NCBI GenBank assembly: GCA_000711775.1
Contig: ARYC01003312.1
Coordinates: 1 to 64,000 of the forward strand
Length of the DNA: 64,000 bases
Direction: 5' to 3'
From: Oxytricha trifallax
Lineage: Eukaryota > Ciliophora > Spirotrichea > Sporadotrichida > Oxytrichidae
Part shown: piece after piece, positions 56,218 through 64,000 of the stretch
Layout: every line of letters starts with the position of its first letter
Position numbering within the stretch: position 1 is the first letter of the stretch
Notes under the pieces: generated by a model
The model's input: only the letters and a program-made list of their open reading frames with translations
What the model was told of the DNA's origin: nothing
Database searches by the model: none
Position numbers and translations under genes: made by a program

Positions 56218-58647
56218 ATGAGCGCTAACATTTTAAGAAAAACAACAGCACTTCCATCAAACTAAATGAGACTAACCTTTGGCAGCAATAAAAAGTGTGA
56301 AAGCTGTGAGATGAACTCTTATAAAGAACTACCAGAGCTATCACTTGAGGTCTCTGTTATTAAAATAGAAATTAATAATAGAAAATAAATGGCAAACAAG
56401 TGTGTGGGAGACAGAGAGGAGGAGAAAGGTATTAATGAAATTCCTATACAAACAGAAGAAATAAAAGTATATTTTTGTGAGCTGTGTGAGAGGGATTCTG
56501 CTCATAAATCAAGCTGATATAGACAGCATACAGAAGCTAAGCCTACTGTATATTTAAAACATGACAAAATCGATGGGAAGTATGATTGCTTTTAGTGCTA
56601 TAAGTAGTACTCTCATACAAGAGACTTGAAGAAACATCTTTTAAAAACCACAAAAAAGACATAGAAATTGAAAAGCATGAATTTGAATTGAAGCTTCTCA
56701 ACAAAAGAAAATCGAGGGAATATTCTAAAGTGGCAGTGCCTGAATAAGCTAGTGAGTTAGAATGCGTAAAGAAGGCACGCAACCAACTAACCTCTGAAAT
56801 CACAAAAATCATGATCAAAATTCAATACAAGAAAATACCAGTTCTTGCTTAGATAGATTTAGATACTTCTCTTTAAAGTTATCTAATTCTAGAGGACTCC
56901 TTTGATAAGAAAGTTATCAATGATCATCAATATGCTTACAAGTTTTATCCTTTCAACTATCTCTCAAGTGATGATAAATATTAGATGGAGTTTACTAACG
57001 AGTATCAAGTACTCAATCAAGCAAAATTTAAAGAGTGTAAGTACTTAATCAAGCTAGATGCTGTTCTACTTGCCAAAGATCATGTTGCTTTCAGACACCC
57101 ACTCTATGAAATGACCCTCAGAGATTTCATTAGTGATCAAAGGAATTAGGTCGAATTCGTTCAAAAATAGGAATTAATCTAATCCAATATTTTAATATTC
57201 AGAAATTTATATAATTCTATGCTATTAAAGTTCTTTTTAATAATAATAAAAATGTTTTAGATTTATGAGTCTTTTAACCCAGTAAGACCTCCTTCAAAGT
57301 TGGACATATAGGGTCCACCCTGTCAAATTTTGTAATCTTACATTTTCGCGGAGTAAGTCACGAAATATTTTTTTTTGCGACTCACTCCGACCCATCATTT
57401 ATGTCCTTTATCATAATTTATGTATTTTTCTTCATAATCAGGGTCATTTAAGAAATTTAAAATTCTTCAATTTTTGTAGCTCGCAGCATAAAACTATACA
57501 TTTATATGCTTTTTTGTGATATATCAATTTATAATTAACTTGGTTTTTTATTATATATCATTCTTTTTTAATATTAAGCAAAATACACATCATAGATAAC
57601 GATTTGTTGATAAAAATAGTAACAAACTTAAAATTATTTATAATTAAGAAAGACTAAATTTTAATTAATAAATTAAATTGTCTTAATATTAAAAAAGCAT
57701 GATATATAATAAATAAACCAAGTTAATTATAAATTTGATATATCACAAAAAAGCATATAAATGTATAGTTTTATGCTGCGAGCTACAAAAATTGAAGAAT
57801 TTTAAATTTCTTAAATGACCCTGATTATGAAGAAAAATACATAAATTATGATAAAGGACATAAATGATGGGTCGGAGTGAGTCGCAAATAAAAATATTTC
57901 GTGACTCACTCCGCGAAAATGTAAGATTACAAAATTTGACAGGGTGGTCCCTATATGTCCAACTTTGAAGGAGGTCTTTCTGGGTTAAAAGACTCATAAA
58001 TCTAAAACATTTTTATTATTATTATTATTATTATTATAAAGAACTTTAATAGCATAGAATTATATAAATTTCTGAATATTAAAATATTGGATTAGATTAA
58101 TTCCTATTTTTGAACGAATTCGACCTAAATCATAAGTAGCTTGCTTTGATAGCAACTTAAACCTTAGAAGTCATAAGAGAGTTACATAAGTTAGGCTTTG
58201 CTCACAGAGATTTGAAGCCTGAGAATATAATGATAAACTTTTCACCTGTAAGAATGACAATTATTGACTTCAACAGAGCCTAAAGAGTGGAAGTATCAAG
58301 GCTAGGAAGTGTAATGGGAACTCCAGGCTATTATCCAGAAAGAGAAGATTGGAGAGACGGAGACTTTCAATGGTATTTGTGGGCAATAGCAGCAATAATA
58401 ATATAATGCGATATGCCCCGCAACGGTTATTACTCAACAAGGTGTGAAAAGGATGCTAAGCAAAGAATAAAGCAATTTATAGATAAATCAAGAGTATCTC
58501 AAGCAATGAAATAAATGGCAGAGTAGGTAATAATCAAGCCAAACCCGAGATCAGACATATCGATAGAGTAAATAGAATAGTGGTTGAGTAAAATAAACTA
58601 CAGACCTCTTCCACATGATCCAAAAGTGCATTTTGAGTGTATAAATT
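56218..58647 (+). pseudogene. TBE-H zinc-finger/kinase gene, split by a hairpin
   Basis: ATG 56218 (MSANILRKTTALPS) with the KKCESCE knuckle. In the first finger the Trp of SSWYR reads TGA (about 56516) and a deletion follows. The kinase N-lobe stretch is open to FISDQRN; then the 980-bp hairpin lies between AAT and AAT; after it, the catalytic loop (HRDLKPEN), DFN and GTPGYYPE are intact. The TBE-B stop position reads TGT. Confidence 0.86.
57148..58127. mobile_element. 980-bp hairpin element with AAT duplication
   Basis: Tips TAGGTCGAATTCGTTCAAAA and the complement; arms of about 430 bp pair almost perfectly, except a short run difference (poly-T/A and an ATT triplet tract). AAT at 57145-57147 and 58128-58130; TBE-B shows the site with one AAT. 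The same 3-bp duplication as TBEs, but without C4A4 tips. No ORF longer than chance. Confidence 0.88.
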
Positions 58648-59871
58648 AAATACATTTACTATATATTTCATATAATAACCTATTAATAACCCCAACCCCT
58701 AACAAATTCCCTACAAATCAAAGAACTTATAAACGTCATTAAGGGGTTTTGGGGTTTTGAATGTGAAGGTATAATTAAATGAATTTAGTGAGTTCAATTA
58801 AAGTGAAGTTATCTCGCTTCAAGTTCTAGTGATGTGATAAATAGTTGTTCCAATAGTAAAGTCCAGATAATTTTGAATTCTCTATCGAATGAGCCTAAGA
58901 TCGTAATTTTGGCCTACTTTAATTGCCAATATTTTGATTTATGATTAATATAATTGAATGCTTTTATACAATAATAGATAACATGTTGGAAGATCTTATT
59001 CATATAGTTTAAGAACAGCCTCTAGAAGTCTTTAATTTTTATATCACAGGAATTTATAATGAATCATTACTTCAACAGTTATAGGATTTATGTTTCATAA
59101 AGAGCTCTCTTAAAGATCTAAAAATATATAGAAAAAGAAATTCATAACTTTAAATGAGCCCAATAGCAATAAACTCTAAACTAAAGCAATTATATTTTAT
59201 TTTATTTTATTACTTCTACATGGATATGACACTAAACCCCATAATCTTCAGTAATATTTTAATGGTTGTTGATTATGAGGGAATAGTTGGGGATTAGGGT
59301 TATTTGAGGTTTGAAGCATCTTTTGCATATAAGTTATGAATACAAGAAAGCGTTGGATTGAATTTTTATTATCAGTAAATATTGTTTTATATAAAGGTAG
59401 ATATATAAGCATTTTTGTAATGAAGTTTAAAACTGAAGCAAGATTTAGTCTAATTCATTTATCAAACAAATTCTTTACAATTATTAAAATTTTCATACTA
59501 AATAATTATAGACAGAACATTTTTAAGATAAAAGACAACTAAATTTCTTCAATTGAAGTTAAATAAATAATTGAATCTAACGGTAAAAATGGAATAAATC
59601 AAAAAAGATACCCTAATACCTTATATAGTCCTCATCAATACATAACTTATAAAACTATGAAGGGTTTGGAGTTTTAGACTCCAAACAAATAATTCTTAGA
59701 GTCATTGAATAACTTAGATAAAAATATTGTAAAAACAGTTCGTTTTAATTATGGATAATCATAAAATTTAATTGAGACAATTGAGCAAATCAATTATATA
59801 GAGAACTTAAAGATCAATTATTGTAGAATAAAATAATTAAAAATGTATTTCTAACCATTTTATTAGTTGAT

Positions 59872-60319
59872 GATTTTATTAATATTCGCATAAAGATCAA
59901 ATCTTCAATATACAATCCTTTAAAAATTTGAAATTGATGGAGTATAAAAATCCGAAATTTAATGATTAAATGTTAGTACTTCTTACTTCTTTTTTAAACT
60001 TTGATGGCTGTCAAATTGAAACATTTATAGTTAAACATTAAGACTTTGAAGGAAATGATCTAAATACTGTTATTGAATTTCTCAGATTTATTTAATTGTT
60101 AAATTATTAATTATAATCATATTATATTTTACATTATATTTATTCCAAGAGCAAAGTACCTAAAAGACATACAATTTTATTAAAAAATCTTCTTATTATA
60201 TAAATTTTTTAATTGATTTAAGCTTTATGTTCTAATTATAAGTGTTTAGTTTTTATATTTGAATTTTATAAGCAAATTACATTTTTTGTAATGAAAATAT
60301 ATATTTTAATTTTATGAGT
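59872..60319 (+). pseudogene. LRR-like ORF fragment, copy 2
   Basis: Open for about 149 codons after a TGA: SFKNLKLMEYKNPKFNDQML, TSFLNFDGCQIETFIVKHQ, NDLNTVIEFLRFI, then less conserved Leu/Ile-rich sequence to TGA at 60317. Homologous to 38266-38464, which stops earlier. Confidence 0.55.
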
Positions 60320-60339
60320 GCAGCTTTTACGATTTTGGA

Positions 60340-60560
60340 GAATATTGTTAGGAAATATTTGCTGATCTTTTGAGCTCCAGTTAATCACTGTAAAAAATAA
60401 AAATCAATAGATGCAAACTTAGAGATGCATTTATCAATAGAGTTTCACTTAATCTTAACAAAAAACATTATTTTCAATAATTGAACTATTTGAATTTTTC
60501 AAATAGTATTATTTAATAACCCACAATTCATTAATTAGATGTGTGTGCAATTTTAATGTA
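60340..60560 (+). pseudogene. LRR-like ORF fragment, copy 2
   Basis: EIFADLLSSSQSLQKIKINR, DAFINRVSLNLNKK and QQLNYLNFSNSII match copy 1 at 38720-38930 at nearly every position, with Arg/Lys and Tyr/Arg swaps. Confidence 0.57.
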
Positions 60561-61190
60561 AATTCAGTATATTATATTTAGTAGATTAATTTTTCATATG
60601 AAAAAATTAAAATTAAAGTTTTAGGCATTCTTCTTTTTAGAAAAATATTAATTTTCTCCTCAAAGCTCAAATTTTTTGCAAGTTGTAAGCTAAATCAATT
60701 ACTTTTTAATATTTTATCCACTGTTATTATCACTATATGAAGCATTTTTTATTTATAATTGAAAGAATTTTAAGTGAGAGAAGAGATTTATAGAATATCA
60801 CAAGAGTCTTAAGTAGTAAAACTTTCGCATATTTATCACTTGATTAGCGAGCTCCCATAACAAATTTTCTTTCATGTAACATCTTTTGTTTAAACTATTC
60901 AAAATGAATATTTTTCAAAGCATTTAACTATCGGGGAAATTATCGACTATTGGCAGAAAGGTGAAAATGTTTCTGGCCAGATCAACCTGCTATATAACAA
61001 AACGTTCTAACCCTCTTTCTATAAGACTTAATCTGGGTAAATAAGTGCTCATTCATGCAAATATCTAAGTTCCATAAACAATTTGAGTCAAGATTTAGAG
61101 TCATAAACATTTGCAGATTAAAGTAATTGTTTTGATTTAAGAAAAAATAAGCTACTATTTATACATAAATATTAAGATATGAATATTGTG

Positions 61191-61579
61191 GGAATACATG
61201 ATTTGGGAAATTAAATTATAATTGAATTCGTGGCAGTTAACTATATGGAAATCTGGGCAATATGGTAGTTGTTTGAAAGAGAATTCAAAATTAGCAGGAC
61301 TTTACTATTGGCGGAACTTCTCTATCGCATCTCTGAAGCGAGATAAATCAACTTTAATTTTAGCATAAAAATCAACTAAGCAAATCACAAAAAATTAAAA
61401 TTGATTTATCTCGCTTCAGTGATGCGATAGAAAGGTACCGCCAATAGTAAAGTCCTGCTTATTTTGAATTATCTTTCAAACAACTACCATATTGCCCAGA
61501 TTTCCATAAAGTTAACTGACACGAATTAAATTATTAATAATTTAAATTATAATTTAATTTCCCAAATCAAATGTATTTC
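61191..61579. repeat. Family M hairpin MITE, copy M3
   Basis: GGAATACATGATTTGGGAAA and the complement; arms of about 170 bp with GGCGGAACTTCTCTATCGCA and GAAGCGAGATAAATCAACTT. Absent from copy 1 at the matching place (about 39480-39540). Confidence 0.82.
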
Positions 61580-61690
61580 TTCATTAGTGATTAGCACAAT
61601 AAGTATACTTATTATCATCTCAACTTTAATTAATTAAATGAGTTAAAAATAATTTAATAGAATGAAGCTATTTATAGAGAAAAAAAATAT

Positions 61691-62067
61691 GGGGGGGGGG
61701 GGGAAGTTTCCTGCCTCCAAACAGTTTCCTGCCCCCAACATTAAATTTTATGTTTTTTGAAATAATTTTAATATAAACAATAAATTTCAATTTCAATTAC
61801 CATAATCATGTACTATACAACATTTATTATTATATATTTTTCAAGGTAAATAATTATTCTTTATCAAATTATATATTATTAACAAGGCTAAAATAAGTGT
61901 TTTTTATTAATAATTAATGTGATTTTCATTAAAATATAAATAAATTATCAAGGTAGAAATGATATTTGAAGCTAAATTAAAAAAAACTACATCATAATTG
62001 ATGATAAGATTCTTTGAAAATTATAAAAATTACATATTTTTATGTAAGGGGCAGGAAACTTCCCCCC
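61691..62067. mobile_element. Short element with poly-G / AAGTTTCCTGCC ends
   Basis: 377 bp; GGGGGGAAGTTTCCTGCC at the left (a second AGTTTCCTGCCCCC follows it) and GGGGCAGGAAACTTCCCCCC at the right. AAAATAT flanks both sides, in line with a 7-8-bp duplication. Family of 25469-28371 and 35740-36162. Confidence 0.75.
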
Positions 62068-62649
62068 AAAATATTAATTTAAGTGCTGGTTAATAAAGAA
62101 AGTTATTCATTGATTGATTTTGAAATAAATTCAACTATTTTAAAATTAAGTGCATTTAGCTATTTCTAATAAAATCAACTTTAAACACTAAACTGAGGCT
62201 GAATTTACATCTTTCTTAAACACTTTTAGAATAAAATTTTGGTGTAAAATGAATGACATATTCTATAACTAAAATGCAAAGATTTTAATCCGATCAAGAT
62301 CGATTGAAATCAAGACAATTAATTTTTTTATTCAGAAATTTGTTTGCTTTTAATCTTAGATAATTAAAAAGTTATTTAGACAAATCGCATGAGTCATATT
62401 TTTTTCTCAAATAAACAAATTTTATAATCAAAGACTCTCTTGTATAAAGAAATACTATAAAAATTTTGTCGATAAAGTAATAAAAAGTTAACAAACATTG
62501 AAAATTAAGCACTGCCTTTTTAAAATTAGTTAATTTGAAAGGTTCTGCTATAATATGAGAGAGAGTGGCATAGAAATTATGCTTTGCTTTGTTCTTAGCA
62601 TTTGAAATAATCAAATATTTAGCTTAAGATAATATAAATAAAGATATTT

Positions 62650-63008
62650 AAGGATTCATTCGAAATTCGAAATTTAGTTAAATTTAATATATAGTAATTT
62701 TTGATTTTTGGCAGTTAACTTTTCTAAACCAAAACAATATGGTATTTGTATGATAGAGAATTCAAAATTATCTGGATAATAATGATAGTGTTACTATTTT
62801 ATCACATTCCTGGATTGAGATTAATCTACTTTAATTTTGTGTGATATGTTTAGCAGATATTGTTGAAAAATTAAAGTCGAGTTATCTCGCTACAGGGATG
62901 CGATAAAATAGTGCCGCCAATAATAAAGTTGATCTTATTTAAACCTCCAATATTTTGATTTATAGTTAATTTAATTTAAATTAATTTTCCAATTTCGAAT
63001 GTATTTCT
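62650..63008. repeat. Family M hairpin MITE, copy M4
   Basis: CATTCGAAATTCGAAATTTA to TTTCCAATTTCGAATGTATT; GCGAGATAACTCGACTTTAA and GGCGGCACTATTTTATCGCA on the right arm. The left arm is more diverged. Confidence 0.78.
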
Positions 63009-63365
63009 ATAATATTAAATTAATAAATAGAAAGTTGATGAGATAGATAGTAATGAATCACAAAATAACCTTATGGTTTGGGAAGACATACTTGAACCAC
63101 TATTCTTACCCAAGAAATGCATAAATGCCAAGCAGTTAAAATTTATTTGAGTTTAGCCAATTAATACTTTTCAGTAATTAAATTTTATCATCAAATTATT
63201 TTTTTCTTCTAAAACTCAAATACATTCAACAAAATTTGGGTTTTGATTGAATTTACGAAGACTATAACAACTTTCTTTGAAGCTTGTACTATTAACCAAA
63301 CTTTAAAAAATTATAATGTATTGTTATTATTATTATTGTTAAATTAAACTTTGAAAAAGCTAAAG

Positions 63366-63600
63366 TTTGATTTTCTTGAATCTCCCTAGAAACTTTTCTA
63401 ATTCGAAGCTTATGGCAGCTTTGAAGAGAAAAATGAATACATAGATACTCTGGACAAAACAATTTAATTTATGTTGGATAATAATAATAGGATTATTCTA
63501 TTAGTTATTAAGTAGAGTAATCTTAAATATCTTGAGAATAGATTTCCTTGGAGAGCTATCAATTAATGATTTAAAAATACATTGATTAATTTTTGAAGAG
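63366..63600 (+). pseudogene. LRR-like ORF fragment, copy 3
   Basis: FDFLESPQKLFQFEAYGSFE, NEYIDTLDKTIQFMLDNN, then with a frame change LLSRVILNILRIDFLGELSI. It gives the empty site for the foldback of copy 2 (44222-46531). Confidence 0.55.
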
Positions 63601-64000
63601 ATAACAAATCTATTAATTTAATTTCATTACTTATTTAAAACTATTCATAGACATCTGTGAGTAAAGATTAATTTTTATTCCATAAAAATGTAAAATTAAA
63701 TCAAAATTTCTATTTAATAATGCGTCAACTGATATTAAAACACTTACTCGCTGAGAAGACTATGCGGATTATATTAGTAGTAGTAGTAAAATTCTAAAAG
63801 GCGGGAATTAATAAAATAGAGATGCAAATTTAATAGAGATCTCTACTATATATTAATCATTCTTATTAATTGTGTGATTTATATATATGTGAAAAATACA
63901 TTAGTTAGTTAGTCAGTCACATTTAGGGTGCCTTCTCATACCGGGGAAATGTAATCAGACTGAGTTTTTTTTGTTAAAAGTCTGCTGCGCTAACAGTTCA
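63601..64000. other. End of window, no gene recognised
   Basis: Continues the third host copy to about 63760 (compare 46730-46860). The last 80 bases are GC-richer and unlike copy 2; they may open another element or coding segment, but too little is in view. Confidence 0.4.

Larger units (their letters stand above)
53726..58759. mobile_element. TBE-H, complete element with a hairpin insert
   Basis: Ends CAAAACCCAAAACCCC (one C short) at 53726 and GGGGTTTTGGGGTTTTG to 58759; AAT at 53723-53725 and 58760-58762. Without the 980-bp hairpin (57148-58127) it is about 4.05 kb. B/H/I subfamily, order transposase (+), 22-kD (-), kinase (+). Confidence 0.95.
53545..58966. repeat. Family M MITE (M2), split by TBE-H
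   Basis: Left half 53545-53725 (GGAATACACTCGAAATTGGG start), right half 58763-58966 (to GAATGC). Together they give the usual hairpin of about 385 bp; TBE-H sits close to its centre. Copy 1 lacks this MITE at the same ORF position. Confidence 0.8.
53190..59339 (+). pseudogene. LRR-like ORF (copy 2), split by MITE M2 and TBE-H
   Basis: 53190-53544 (LENIDILNAFFGI, ESFMAEDSQDLDC, TELILEQNQEITQIILQW) and 58967-59339 (IDNMLEDLIHIVQEQPLE, NESLLQQLQDLCFIKSSLK) align in order with copy 1 (31190-36425). It lacks TBE-G; instead a family M MITE and, inside that, TBE-H interrupt it. TGA at 59337-59339. Confidence 0.62.

Overview
The window reads as germline (micronuclear) DNA of a stichotrich/spirotrich ciliate of the Oxytricha-Stylonychia type. 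Three things show this. It is very AT-rich. Its transposon genes stay open only if TAA and TAG are read as glutamine and TGA is the only stop. Its transposons end in C4A4/G4T4 telomere-like repeats, the hallmark of telomere-bearing elements (TBEs), which encode a DDE transposase ('42 kD'), a '22 kD' protein and a '57 kD' zinc-finger/kinase protein. Standard-code ORFs are therefore mostly fragments or shadows; the features below were read by hand with code 6.

Layout. TBE-A (1-602, 3' part only); TBE-B (2441-6477, best preserved); a nested complex in which TBE-D (11248-24585) carries TBE-C (11603-15650) in its kinase gene and TBE-E (18434-23646) in its transposase gene; TBE-F remnant (24589-30444), itself split by two foldback insertions; TBE-G (31447-35522); TBE-I (39639-43624); TBE-H (53726-58759, its kinase gene split by a 980-bp hairpin). 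Every boundary that can be read carries a 3-bp ATT or AAT target duplication. Older decayed TBE pieces lie near 8.1-8.45, 10.3-10.8, 49.1-49.7 and 51.75-52.45 kb. Four TBE subfamilies are recognisable: B/H/I, A/C, D/F/G, and E. E is unlike the rest: about 300-bp terminal repeats, higher GC, a predicted dead kinase, and a CGACTA/TAGTCG hexamer repeated about 49 times.

Between the TBEs the host DNA is a diverged tandem repeat: copy 1 about 603-39636, copy 2 about 43628-62085, and copy 3 starting near 62085. It holds ORF fragments of a leucine-rich-looking family plus hairpin MITEs. The paralogous copies give unoccupied 'empty sites' for several insertions, which fixes the boundaries and relative ages. 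Two GC-richer coding patches at 6.9-7.7 kb, one with a clean 40-nt intron, look like macronuclear-destined segments.

Working together: in each TBE the kinase and 22-kD genes diverge from a repeat-rich central spacer, and the 22-kD and transposase genes converge tail to tail. The 22-kD gene contains a 25-28-nt intron in six copies, with length varying but the spliced frame kept. D and G share the same transposase lesions although inserted at different sites, which suggests they were moved in trans. No rRNA, tRNA or CRISPR array was seen.
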